Assembly: GCF_014287875.1 (NCBI RefSeq)
Contig: NZ_JACOPN010000012.1
Location: 1-38,123 of the forward strand
Reading direction: 5' to 3'
Origin: Flintibacter faecis
Lineage (GTDB): Bacteria; Bacillota; Clostridia; Oscillospirales; Oscillospiraceae
DNA length: 38,123 bases
The notes beneath the pieces were generated by a model. That model worked only from the letters and a program-made list of their open reading frames with translations. It was not told the origin of the DNA and searched no databases. Below are positions 14,922 to 22,264 of the stretch, in pieces (the stretch's first letter is position 1; the number at the start of each line of letters is the position of its first letter). A program made the position numbers and the translations under genes.

Positions 14922-15191
14922 TTACTGTCGGTCCCGCAGCCAGTTCTTCCAGGTGAAGTATACCGTGGCAGCCAGCACCGCAACGGAACACACCGCCAGG
15001 ATCAGCAGCCCGGTGCTTCGCACCATAGTACACCGATAAATCAAGTAGGCGCTATAAGCCGCCACCAACCCGGTATAGATCACGTTGTATATCAGGGCGA
15101 AGGGCCGGATGACCTGGGGATACTTGCTCCGCAGCACCAGGTCCACCACGAAAAAGAGAAACAGCAACAAAAGCAAAATCGTTGTTTTCAT
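14922..15191 (-). CDS. Small three-TM membrane protein, 89 aa
   Basis: The sequence is almost entirely hydrophobic: TM1 about residues 3-20 (TILLLLLFLFFVVDLVL), TM2 about 29-52, TM3 about 58-80, ending in a basic tail (WKNWLRDRQ). The start ATG at 15191 follows GGGAGG. It is closed by its own terminator. No family is recognised, so no function is proposed. Confidence 0.65.
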   Translation of the reverse strand: MKTTILLLLLFLFFVVDLVLRSKYPQVIRPFALIYNVIYTGLVAAYSAYLIYRCTMVRSTGLLILAVCSVAVLAATVYFTWKNWLRDRQ

Positions 15192-15300
15192 CGCACAAAA
15201 TACCTCCCAGTCAACTTGTGTCCTTGATTATACCACAAAGCGCTCAAGTCCTCAAGTTAAATTTGGAAAAATCTGTTTTAAATTTTTGGGCTGAAGCGGC

Positions 15301-15711
15301 TTAAATGAGGATCCCCTGACAGTGGTCCAGCTCGTGCTGGATGATTTCCGCCGTCCAGCCGGTGAAGGTTTTCAGCCGGGTCTGGAATTTTTCGTTCTGC
15401 CACTGGACCTTGATGGTCTGGAAGCGCTTGGCTTTTCGGGTGCCGGTGAGGGACAGACAGCCCTCCTCTGCCTCGTAGGGGCCGGAGCACTTGACGATCA
15501 CGGGGTTGAACATCACCATGTAAGTCCCCTCGTTGTCAAAGGCGATGATGTGCTTGTTCACGCCGATCATGTTGGCTGCCATGCCCACGCAGCCGCTTTT
15601 GTGGGCAGCCAGGGTGTCCAGCAGGTCCAGGGCTGTGGACAGGTCGTCCAAGGTGGCGGGCTGGGCCTTTTGGGAGAGAAAAGCCTCATCTCTGCAAATT
15701 TCTCGGATCAT
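15301..15711 (-). CDS. def: Peptide deformylase
   Basis: A 136-aa short-type peptide deformylase, which removes the N-formyl group from new proteins with a ferrous ion. All three motifs are visible: motif I as GCVGMAANMIGV (about residues 38-49, where the usual Gln is Asn), motif II EEGCLS (about 87-92) with the metal-binding Cys, and motif III IIQHELDHCQG (about 124-134) with the HExxH zinc/iron site. It ends soon after motif III without the C-terminal helix of longer types, as in many clostridial secondary deformylases. The ATG at 15711 has GGAGG upstream and overlaps the stop of the ArsC-type gene. Confidence 0.92.
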   Translation of the reverse strand: MIREICRDEAFLSQKAQPATLDDLSTALDLLDTLAAHKSGCVGMAANMIGVNKHIIAFDNEGTYMVMFNPVIVKCSGPYEAEEGCLSLTGTRKAKRFQTIKVQWQNEKFQTRLKTFTGWTAEIIQHELDHCQGILI

Positions 15712-16076
15712 GGGCGTGCCTCCTTGGTGTTTAAACGCTCTGTCCACTGAGCTTCTTTGAAGCCAACCAGGACAAGGCCATCCCCCACCAGGAGGGGGCG
15801 TTTGATCAGCATGCCGTCTGTGGCGAGAAGCTTCAGCATCTCGTCCTCGCTCATACCGGGCAGCTTGTCTTTCAGCTGCATGGACTTATATAGCAGACCG
15901 CTGGTGTTGAAGAACTTTTTCAGCGGCAGACCACTGCGACGGGACCATGCGGACAGCTCATCATAAGTGGGAGTTTCCGCTTTGATGTCTCGCAATTCAT
16001 AGGCGATGTGGTTTTCGTCCAGCCATTTTTTCGCCTTCTGACAGGTGGTGCATTTGGGATAGCAGAGAAAAGTCAT
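15708..16076 (-). CDS. ArsC/Spx family thioredoxin-fold protein
   Basis: A 122-aa protein with the redox motif CTTC in FLCYPKCTTCQKAKKWLDE (about residues 6-20), the helix-strand pattern of ArsC-like proteins and the conserved late block LLATDGMLIKRPLLVGDGLVLVGFKE containing the cis-Pro/Arg motif KRP. The family includes arsenate reductases and Spx/MgsR-type RNA polymerase regulators. With CxxC at the N-terminus it could be either, but no arsenic genes are near. The ATG at 16076 is used (AGGAG ten bases upstream). The stop overlaps the def start, so the two genes are coupled. Confidence 0.85.
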   Translation of the reverse strand: MTFLCYPKCTTCQKAKKWLDENHIAYELRDIKAETPTYDELSAWSRRSGLPLKKFFNTSGLLYKSMQLKDKLPGMSEDEMLKLLATDGMLIKRPLLVGDGLVLVGFKEAQWTERLNTKEARP

Positions 16077-16099
16077 GGTGTTCACACTCCTATTATACC

Positions 16100-16265
16100 T
16101 TATAAGTCCATTATTTCAGTTCGTTCCGCACCGTCATCACACGTAATTGTTACGATCAATTTCGTATTATTATCAGAAAAAGCCAAGTCATAGATCAACT
16201 CGTTCTCTGTATGCCAATGAATAGGATGAGTTTAAGAATGGGACGTTCTCTGAATATCCTTTTCA
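16100..16265 (-). pseudogene. Frameshifted small gene, unidentified
   Basis: From a GTG at 16265 (GGAGG eight bases upstream) the minus strand reads VKRIFRERPILKLILFIGIQ then stops. The next frame continues as HTENELIYDLAFSDNNTKLI and ends at 16100-16102. Joining them needs one frameshift. The second half has a plausible beta-strand pattern, but I do not recognise the family. It ends just upstream of the ArsC-type gene. The rest of the gap, 16266-16510, shows no gene. Confidence 0.35.
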
Positions 16266-16510
16266 CATCGTATACCTCCATATGAGATCAATACCATCTT
16301 TATCATACACATATCCCAGAAAAAGTACAAGAGTGGGAATGCTGTTCCAGCCCTTCAGTTCATCGGAGTACAGGTGCCGTCAAGGTTTCTTCTACGCTGC
16401 TAGCCCTATGTGGAAATACTAAGAGGCATCTGTAATAGTATTCAGATTCTGCGCCGCAATAGACAAAGAATAAGAAACCCCCTCTGAAATCAACGACTTC
16501 AGAGGGGGAT

Positions 16511-16586
16511 TGGTCCGAGTAGTGCGGCTCGAACGCACGGTCTCCTGCTCCCAAACCAGGCGCGCTACCAACTCCGCTATACCCGG
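16511..16586 (-). tRNA. tRNA-Pro (anticodon UGG)
   Basis: On the minus strand the 76-nt cloverleaf starts CCGGGTA and ends TACTCGG-A-CCA with the CCA encoded. The acceptor stem pairs fully with one G-U. The anticodon loop is TTTGGGA, giving UGG, which reads proline codons. The T-arm is GTGCG TTCGAGC CGCAC. Two oddities: the last anticodon-stem pair (31-39) is G-G instead of G-C, and variable-loop position 46 is A rather than G. It has its own promoter shared back-to-back with trmB. Confidence 0.93.
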
Positions 16587-16640
16587 GTGATCTCTCTCTA
16601 TTGGCCGCCCAAACGATGGATAGGCAACATCGGCCTAACT

Positions 16641-16692
16641 AGTATAGTATACTTTTGAAATAATTGCAAGTCTTACGCATCTGTGATAAGAT
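16641..16692. promoter_or_regulatory. Divergent promoters of tRNA-Pro and trmB sharing one -35 box
   Basis: The palindromic hexamer TTGCAA at 16664-16669 is a -35 box in both directions. On the plus strand it is followed after 17 bp by TAAGAT (16687-16692) for trmB. On the minus strand it is followed after 17 bp by TATACT (complement at 16641-16646) for tRNA-Pro. Polymerase could not occupy both at once. Confidence 0.75.
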
Positions 16693-16723
16693 AAAAATTC
16701 AAGAAAATGACGAGGTGAATTCC

Positions 16724-17479
16724 ATGAGAATGAGAAAAAAACCCAACCTTGGCCCCCGGATGGAGCGGTGCGGCCGGTTTTTGATCGATGACCCCGCCGC
16801 CTATCGGGGACACTGGCGGGATCTGAAGCCTGATGCCGCCGACCTGCGGCTGGAGCTGGGCTGCGGCAAGGGCCGCTTTACCGCCGAGACCGCCCAGCAG
16901 CACCCGGACACCCTCTACATCGCCCTGGAGCGGGTCCCCGACGCCATGATCGTGGCCATGGAGCGCTGCATGGACAAGGGCCTGACCAATGTGTTCTTCA
17001 TCGACGGGGATGCCGCTCGTCTGCGGGACTACTTCGCCCCCGACGAGGTGGACCAGATGTACATCAACTTCGGCGATCCCTGGCCCTCCAACCGCCACGC
17101 CAAGCGCCGCCTGACCCACGAAAACTTCCTGGTGCTGTACCGGGGGATTCTGAAGACCGGCGGAAAGCTGTGTTTCAAAACGGACAACCGGGACCTGTTC
17201 GAGTTTTCCCTGTTCCAGTTCCCCAAGGCGGGGTATGACCTGTCTGAGGTCACCCGGGACCTGCACAGCCGGGGCATCTGCGGCGTGATGACCGACTACG
17301 AGGCCAAGTTCCACGAGCAGGGCGTACCCATCAACCGCTGCGTGGGCACCAAACTGGCCGTGGACCCGGAGCCCGAGTTCCACCCCATCCCCGGCTGGGG
17401 CGATGCCCACCCCGGTGTGCGTCCCGAGCAGGAAGATACAGACGGGCAGGAGCCGGCCGAGGCTGACAAAGGGGACTGA
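16724..17479 (+). CDS. trmB: tRNA (guanine-N7-)-methyltransferase
   Basis: A 251-aa TrmB, which makes m7G46 in tRNA variable loops using S-adenosylmethionine. Motifs: the SAM loop LELGCGKGRFT (about residues 43-53), IALERVPDAMIVAMER, the catalytic block YINFGDPWPSNRHAKRRLTHENFL (about 108-131) and TDNRDLFEFSL. A C-terminal extension of some 35 Gly/Pro/Glu-rich residues after VGTKLAV is longer than usual. The ATG at 16724 has GAGGTG upstream; the longer frame upstream overlaps the promoter and is rejected. It is convergent with the flippase gene. Confidence 0.95.
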   Translation: MRMRKKPNLGPRMERCGRFLIDDPAAYRGHWRDLKPDAADLRLELGCGKGRFTAETAQQHPDTLYIALERVPDAMIVAMERCMDKGLTNVFFIDGDAARLRDYFAPDEVDQMYINFGDPWPSNRHAKRRLTHENFLVLYRGILKTGGKLCFKTDNRDLFEFSLFQFPKAGYDLSEVTRDLHSRGICGVMTDYEAKFHEQGVPINRCVGTKLAVDPEPEFHPIPGWGDAHPGVRPEQEDTDGQEPAEADKGD

Positions 17480-17482
17480 CCA

Positions 17483-19012
17483 TCACCCACGCAGCCGGAA
17501 GATGCGCCCAAGCTCCACCCCCTGGGCGGAGAGGGCGGCCAGATAGAGGACTCCCCCAAATACCAGACAGGTCCCGGCGCTGGACAGCGCCCCAAAGCCG
17601 CAGCTGAGGAGCCGGCGCTGGAGCAGAGACATGGTCAGGGCCGACAGCAGGGCGGCCAGCCCGGGGGCGATGAGCCAGGGGAGGGGCCGCAGAGCCAGAC
17701 CGGTGTGCCGCAGGGTGAGGGCCAGGCACAGCAGCGCCTCCAGCCCGGCGGAGACCAGGGCCCCGGCCACATAGCCCCCCATGCCCACACCGGGCAGGGG
17801 GACCAGAACCAACGTCAGGGCCAGCTGCACTCCGCCCCCCAGCAGGGAGACGGCGGCCACCGTTCCCTGGCGGCCCACCCCGTTTAAAATGGCCCCCAGC
17901 ACAGAGCAAAAGCAGCTCAGGGCCATGACGGCGGCAAGAGGCAGCAGATAGCCGTCCACCGGGCGGCCGAAGAGCAGCCGTCCCAGAGCTGGTCCCACCA
18001 CGGTCATCCAGGCCATGGCGGGCAGGGCCAGCACCCCCACGATGGACAGTGCCCGCTGGGCCAGCTGCTGGACCCGGTCCCACCGGTCCAGGGCCCTCGC
18101 CCGGGCCAGCCGGGGCAGCAGCACCAGATTCAGCGCCCCCAAGAACACCGTGGGCAGGGCCAGCATGGGCAGCGTCATGCCGCACACCACCCCAAGCTGG
18201 GCGATGGCATCCTCCCGGGCCATGCCCCCCTCCACCAGCTTTTGGGGGATGAGAGCGGCGTTGGCCGCCCCCAGCAGATTGCCCAGCAGGGCGTTCAGGC
18301 CCACGGGCAGGGCGATGGCGGCGATGCGTCGGCGGCGGACGGCCCCCGGCTCTCCGGGCCCGGACAGAACGCCCCGGCGGCGACGGCGGTAGAGCACCGC
18401 CAGCGTGACGGCGGAGAACACCTCGCAGATCACCATTCCCGCCACTACCAGGCCCACCGCCCGTTCCGGGTACTGGGGCAGGAACAGCCACAGCAGCCCC
18501 AGCACCGCCGCCGAGCGCACCAGCTGCTCGCACAGCTCGGTGACGGCGGGAGGGCGCACCAGGCCCGCCCCGTAAAACCAGTGCTTGTGAAAGTTTTCTA
18601 CCCCCGTGAGGGCCACGCAGGGCACCAGCAGAATAAGCCCCAGCTGGGTGCGGGCATCCCCCAGCAGGGCCACGGATACAAAGTCCGAGGCGAAGATCAG
18701 CCACCCGCCCACGGGGAGCAGTACCAGAACGAACAGTTTCAGACAGGCTCTCAGGACCTGGTCCGCCCCACGGGCGTTTCCACGGGCCAGATACTGGGCC
18801 GTCAGGTTGGACACCGCCGCCGTCAGCCCCACTGCCGTGAGGGACAGCACCACGGCGTACATGGGCATGAGCAGCTGATAGAGCCCCATGACCTGGGCCC
18901 CCACCATGCGGGCCAGGGCCACCCGATAGCCAAAGCCCAGCAGCTGGGACACCGCACCCAGCACCGTCAGCAGCACCGCCCCCTGTCCGGCGGACGTGGT
19001 CTCCTTGCCCAT
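17483..19012 (-). CDS. Oligosaccharide flippase family membrane protein (SpoVB/MurJ-like)
   Basis: A 509-aa polytopic protein with about 14 hydrophobic segments and the MATE/MurJ/Wzx-like N-terminal signature (GAVLLTVLGAVSQLLGFGYRVALARMVGAQVMGLYQLLMPMY). The second repeat follows the same plan (GLNALLGNLLGAANAALIPQKL). SpoVB and its relatives act in cell-wall precursor or polysaccharide export during sporulation and growth; the cargo here is unknown. The ATG at 19012 is chosen because GAGGGG is close upstream; nine earlier codons lack a site. Three bases separate its stop from trmB's, so the genes converge without a visible terminator. Confidence 0.85.
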   Translation of the reverse strand: MGKETTSAGQGAVLLTVLGAVSQLLGFGYRVALARMVGAQVMGLYQLLMPMYAVVLSLTAVGLTAAVSNLTAQYLARGNARGADQVLRACLKLFVLVLLPVGGWLIFASDFVSVALLGDARTQLGLILLVPCVALTGVENFHKHWFYGAGLVRPPAVTELCEQLVRSAAVLGLLWLFLPQYPERAVGLVVAGMVICEVFSAVTLAVLYRRRRRGVLSGPGEPGAVRRRRIAAIALPVGLNALLGNLLGAANAALIPQKLVEGGMAREDAIAQLGVVCGMTLPMLALPTVFLGALNLVLLPRLARARALDRWDRVQQLAQRALSIVGVLALPAMAWMTVVGPALGRLLFGRPVDGYLLPLAAVMALSCFCSVLGAILNGVGRQGTVAAVSLLGGGVQLALTLVLVPLPGVGMGGYVAGALVSAGLEALLCLALTLRHTGLALRPLPWLIAPGLAALLSALTMSLLQRRLLSCGFGALSSAGTCLVFGGVLYLAALSAQGVELGRIFRLRG

Positions 19013-19088
19013 GGCTTCCCCTCCTCTCCCGGTCAGCATATGCCGGGCGGGGGAGGGGTATGCTTTTTCCTCTGCTCTGGTTTTTCCC

Positions 19089-19117
19089 TTGCCCTGGGCG
19101 GCGGGATAGGATATAAT
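19089..19117 (+). promoter_or_regulatory. Promoter of the enoyl-CoA hydratase gene
   Basis: TTGCCC (19089-19094), 17-bp spacer, TATAAT (19112-19117), leaving a leader of about 90 nt. Confidence 0.7.
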
Positions 19118-19130
19118 GGTCCTGCAGAAT

Positions 19131-19166
19131 GGGTCTGCGGCTTTTTACGGCAGACCCGCTGTTTTT
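19131..19166 (+). promoter_or_regulatory. Terminator-like hairpin in the leader of the enoyl-CoA hydratase gene
   Basis: GGGTCTGC (19131-19138) pairs with GCAGACCC (19150-19157) with further pairing inside, followed by GCTGTTTTTGTT. It begins about seven nucleotides after the expected transcription start, and the T-run follows directly. It could attenuate transcription of the gene or stabilise the 5' end. No riboswitch aptamer or leader peptide is visible. Confidence 0.55.
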
Positions 19167-19213
19167 GTTGGATGGAATGATGAAACGAATGAGAATGCAG
19201 GAGGTTATTTGAT

Positions 19214-19990
19214 ATGTCTTTTGTAACGTTAGAACACCGGGGCCCTGTGGGCCTGATCACCATGAACCGGCCCGAAGCCCTGAACGCCCTGAACGACCAG
19301 GTGCTGCGGGATCTGGACGCCGTGCTGGACCAGGTGGAGGCGGATGACAGCATCCTGGTGGCTGTGATCACCGGCGCAGGCCGCTCCTTTGTGGCCGGGG
19401 CCGACATCGGCCAGATGTCCACCCTGACGGCGGCGGAGGGCAAGGCCTTCGGCGTGCTGGGCAACCGGGTGTTTTTGAAGCTGGAGAATCTGACCAAGCC
19501 CACCATCGCTGCGGTGAACGGCTTTGCCCTGGGCGGCGGCTGCGAGCTGTCCATGGCCTGCGACATCCGGGTGGCCAGCGAGAAGGCCAAGTTCGGCCAG
19601 CCCGAGGTGGGTCTGGGCATCACCCCCGGCTTTGGCGGCACCCAGCGTCTGCCCCGGCTGGTGGGCTCTGCCAACGCCATGGAGCTGATCCTCACCGCCC
19701 GGAACATCAACGCCCAGCGTGCCCTGGAGATCGGTCTGGTAAGCCACGTCTATCCCGCCGAGGAGATGCTGGATCGGGCGCTGGAGCTGGCCGATGCCAT
19801 CGCCGCCAACGCCCAGGTGGCTGTCCGCCAGTCCAAGGCCGCCGTGCGCCGGGGCCTCCAGGCCGACATGGCCACCGGCGTGGCCTATGAGAGCGAGGCC
19901 TTTGGCCTGTGCTTTGCCACCGAGGACCAGAAGGATGCCATGGCCGCCTTCCTGAAAAAGGAGAAGCTGCCCGGATTCAAGAACAAGTAA
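19214..19990 (+). CDS. Enoyl-CoA hydratase (crotonase family)
   Basis: A 258-aa crotonase, probably a short-chain enoyl-CoA hydratase that converts crotonyl-CoA and 3-hydroxybutyryl-CoA in butyrate metabolism. Visible are [11 protein letters not shown] (about residues 17-27), the oxyanion-hole segments [11 protein letters not shown] (about 59-69) and [16 protein letters not shown] (about 103-118) with the first catalytic Glu, and [20 protein letters not shown] (about 130-149) with the second. Length is normal and all active-site residues are present. It stands alone, without the thiolase or dehydrogenase genes. AGGAGG precedes the ATG. A terminator follows. Confidence 0.93.
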   Translation: MSFVTLEHRGPVGLITMNRPEALNALNDQVLRDLDAVLDQVEADDSILVAVITGAGRSFVAGADIGQMSTLTAAEGKAFGVLGNRVFLKLENLTKPTIAAVNGFALGGGCELSMACDIRVASEKAKFGQPEVGLGITPGFGGTQRLPRLVGSANAMELILTARNINAQRALEIGLVSHVYPAEEMLDRALELADAIAANAQVAVRQSKAAVRRGLQADMATGVAYESEAFGLCFATEDQKDAMAAFLKKEKLPGFKNK

Positions 19991-20007
19991 GGACACAGAA
20001 CCACGCG

Positions 20008-20047
20008 CCGCTCCCGACCTGAGCACAGGCCGGGAGTGGTGTTTTTT
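20008..20047 (+). terminator. Terminator of the enoyl-CoA hydratase gene
   Basis: CCGCTCCCGACCTG and AGGCCGGGAGTGG form a near-perfect stem followed by TGTTTTTTG. Confidence 0.85.
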
Positions 20048-20088
20048 GCCCGAAAGTTGTTGGAAGCGGCGGAAATGCTCCTTTGGAA

Positions 20089-20117
20089 TTGACTTTCTTT
20101 TGTGGCGGTTGTAAAAT
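20089..20117 (+). promoter_or_regulatory. Promoter of the EFR1-family gene
   Basis: TTGACT (20089-20094), 17-bp spacer, TAAAAT (20112-20117), 66 bp before the ATG. Confidence 0.7.
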
Positions 20118-20182
20118 TATTTTATTGTGCTGACTTGCCTTGCACAGAAATTCATCCGTAGGAAGATGGAGGAGCGAGAACA

Positions 20183-21007
20183 ATGGAGATATCTAAAGTA
20201 CACGCCGTGTTTTTCAGCCCCACGGGCAATGCCAAAAAGGTGATCTGTACCGTGGCCGACGCTGTGGGGGCAGCGCTGGGCGTCCCCGTGGCCTATGACG
20301 ATTTTACCCTGCCCCAGGCTCGACAGGAGACCCGGAGCTATGGCCCCGGCGACCTGGTGGTCTTCGGCACACCCACCTATGCCGGACGTATCCCCAACAA
20401 GCTGCTGCCCTTTGTGCAGAGCGGTTTTCAGGGCAATGGGGCTCTGGCCGTCCCCGTGGCGGTGTTCGGCAACCGGAGCTATGACAACGCCCTGATGGAG
20501 CTGCGCAACGAGCTGGAGGCCCACGGCTTCCACACCGTGGCCGGAGCGGGTGTCCCCACCGAGCACGTGTTCAGCAACAAGCTGGCCCCCGGCCGTCCCA
20601 ATGCGGACGACCTGGCGGAGCTGGCCGGGTTCGGGCGCAAGATCGGGGAAAAAGTGGCCCGGCTGACGGACATTCCCACACCCATCGCCGTGAAGGGCGA
20701 GGACCCGGTGGGCCCCTACTACATTCCCCTGGGAACCGACGGAAAACCCGCCAAGTTCTTAAAGGCCACCCCCAAGACCGACACGGACAAGTGCAACAAG
20801 TGCGGTCTGTGCGCCACTGCATGCCCCGTGGGCTCTATCCCCGCCGACGCCCCGGACACCTGCGCCGGCATCTGCATCAAGTGCCACGCCTGCATTAAGG
20901 TCTGCCCCACCGGGGCCAAGTATCTGGACGACCCCGCCTTCCTGTCCCATGTGGCCATGCTGGAACAGAACTACACCCGCCCCACCCAGGCGGAGTGGTT
21001 CCTGTGA
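20183..21007 (+). CDS. EFR1-family flavodoxin-ferredoxin fusion protein
   Basis: A 274-aa electron-transfer protein. Residues 1 to about 170 form a flavodoxin-like domain with the FMN phosphate loop FFSPTGNAKKV (about 10-20) and FGTPTYAGRIPNKL (about 60-73). The C-terminal part, about 195-250, holds two four-cysteine clusters, CNKCGLCATACP and CAGICIKCHACIKVCP, typical of 2[4Fe-4S] ferredoxins. It would pass single electrons in the cytoplasm between an FMN and iron-sulfur clusters. It is transcribed alone from a good promoter, and GGAGGAGCGAG precedes the ATG. The physiological partner is unknown. Confidence 0.88.
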   Translation: MEISKVHAVFFSPTGNAKKVICTVADAVGAALGVPVAYDDFTLPQARQETRSYGPGDLVVFGTPTYAGRIPNKLLPFVQSGFQGNGALAVPVAVFGNRSYDNALMELRNELEAHGFHTVAGAGVPTEHVFSNKLAPGRPNADDLAELAGFGRKIGEKVARLTDIPTPIAVKGEDPVGPYYIPLGTDGKPAKFLKATPKTDTDKCNKCGLCATACPVGSIPADAPDTCAGICIKCHACIKVCPTGAKYLDDPAFLSHVAMLEQNYTRPTQAEWFL

Positions 21008-21041
21008 GCCTGCAAGAAAAGTGAAATAAAGTAAAAACGAT

Positions 21042-21887
21042 TCAGTTGTCGTTCATGCCGAAGGGGATGGACAGTAGCTTTTTCTTCCACAGGCTTTCCG
21101 TGTGGATAACTTCCTCATCGGTGGCGGTTTTGGGGAGAAGCTGCAAAATAGAGAACTGGAAGAACTGATACCGATCCGGGTGGTCGCAGAGAAGCTGGCG
21201 CATCCGCTTGTTGTTGCCGTGGAGAGGATCCACATAGTACCGCCAACGGCCCAGAAGACCGTCCTTCCCATAAGCGGAACCCACATATTGTTTCCCGTTT
21301 TGCGTATCGGTAATAAGATAGACCGCATTTACAGAGGAAAGGGCGGTGTGCCACGCCTCATAGTCGGTGGCGTTTTCGACCACTTCCTTTAGCTCGTGGT
21401 AAGAGAGGACCACCTGTTCAAAGCCTACGAAGGGGTGTCTGTTGGCTGTTTGGATGGCCACGATGGGTTTTTCCGTGGTGCCGCGCTGGTGCCACATGCG
21501 GGCAGATTTGCCCCAGTCGATCACCAGCCGCTGTTCATATTCGCCCAGAAGGTCCACGGGGGTCAGGTCAAAATAGGCATTCTGCCCGGCGAACCAATCG
21601 GGGTGTGGAAAACCGACGGGCATCACATTCGGCGTGTCCGGAACAGAGGGGCCGACCTGATACAGTGCATAAAACTTAGCGTAGTTTCCTGCGTCGCTGA
21701 TAAAAATGGCCCAGTGGGTATAGCCGCGGCTGAAATCGGGCTTTTGCTGACGGGTATACTCCAGGACCATATTTTTCTCATAGCAGCTGCGAAAGCCCTT
21801 GTCAGAAAGGGCGTGGCGGATGAGTTTGACTTTTCCGGGGGCAAGGCCGACCTTGGTCAAGAGGTCTGAAAAGAAAAGAACGGGCAT
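21042..21887 (-). CDS. GIY-YIG nuclease family protein
   Basis: A 281-aa protein. The C-terminal domain from about residue 190 begins VNAVYLITDTQNGKQYVGSA, a GIY-YIG variant (VYL...YVG), followed by the conserved Arg in GLLGRWRYYVDPLHGNNKRM and a downstream Glu in HTESLWKKKL. The N-terminal 180 residues have no match I recognise and may bind the target or a partner. It is AT-richer than the flanking backbone genes and sits at the border of the mobile region. It could be a restriction-type, defence or repair nuclease. AGGAGG lies ten bases before the ATG. Confidence 0.8.
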   Translation of the reverse strand: MPVLFFSDLLTKVGLAPGKVKLIRHALSDKGFRSCYEKNMVLEYTRQQKPDFSRGYTHWAIFISDAGNYAKFYALYQVGPSVPDTPNVMPVGFPHPDWFAGQNAYFDLTPVDLLGEYEQRLVIDWGKSARMWHQRGTTEKPIVAIQTANRHPFVGFEQVVLSYHELKEVVENATDYEAWHTALSSVNAVYLITDTQNGKQYVGSAYGKDGLLGRWRYYVDPLHGNNKRMRQLLCDHPDRYQFFQFSILQLLPKTATDEEVIHTESLWKKKLLSIPFGMNDN

Positions 21888-21949
21888 CTATGTGGGACCT
21901 CCTCGCAACGACAGAAAACCGTTTGTCCGTACCGAATGTAACGCAATCT

Positions 21950-21988
21950 AAAAAGCAAGAACACCACACGTTTCTGTGTGATGTTCTT
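21950..21988 (-). terminator. Rho-independent terminator, minus strand
   Basis: On the minus strand AAGAACATCACAC pairs with GTGTGGTGTTCTT (21957-21969 and 21976-21988), followed by GCTTTTT. It follows a CCA-ended tRNA-like segment, as expected downstream of a tRNA or tmRNA gene. Confidence 0.75.
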
Positions 21989-21991
21989 AGA

Positions 21992-22264
21992 TGGTGGAGA
22001 CAACAGAACTCGAAGGTCAGGGGTGTCTTTTTAAGTGCCTTTTCGTGATTCCTGATGCCTTCCCGTCCGAAAGGAATGAACCTTGAAACCCTTGGGGCAC
22101 AAGGCTTTGAAGAGACGAAATCCTTAAAACAATTGCGGCACAGGGGATTGAGAAAGGATGAGCAGATTTCCGATTTTTCGGAAGTTTGCAGGACATTTGC
22201 GGGACATTGATGAGATGTTTATTGGACTTTACAGGGACGTCTGTTTTGCTGCGACCAGTCCAAC
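21992..22264. other. tRNA/tmRNA 3'-end-like remnant and possible ICE attachment region
   Basis: On the minus strand 21992-22018 reads CTTCGAGTTCTG then TTGTCTCCACCA, the layout of a T-loop (TTCGAGT) and an acceptor strand ending in CCA, directly before the terminator. No complete cloverleaf or tmRNA body lies upstream. This suggests a 3' end displaced or duplicated by integration, as happens with elements that use tRNA or ssrA genes. The adjacent 22020-22260 has direct repeats GGACATTTG and GGGACATTG at about 22191-22210, which could be integrase arm sites, and no convincing gene. Confidence 0.4.

Noticed and set aside
17331..18704. 457-codon minus-strand frame overlapping the flippase gene
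   Set aside because: Same strand as the flippase but out of frame, rich in Gly, Ala, Arg and Pro with no start signal; the flippase frame has TM structure and a ribosome-binding site.
21042..21887. Homing endonuclease of an intron
   Set aside because: No intron structure or interrupted gene flanks it; the large unknown N-terminal domain does not fit.
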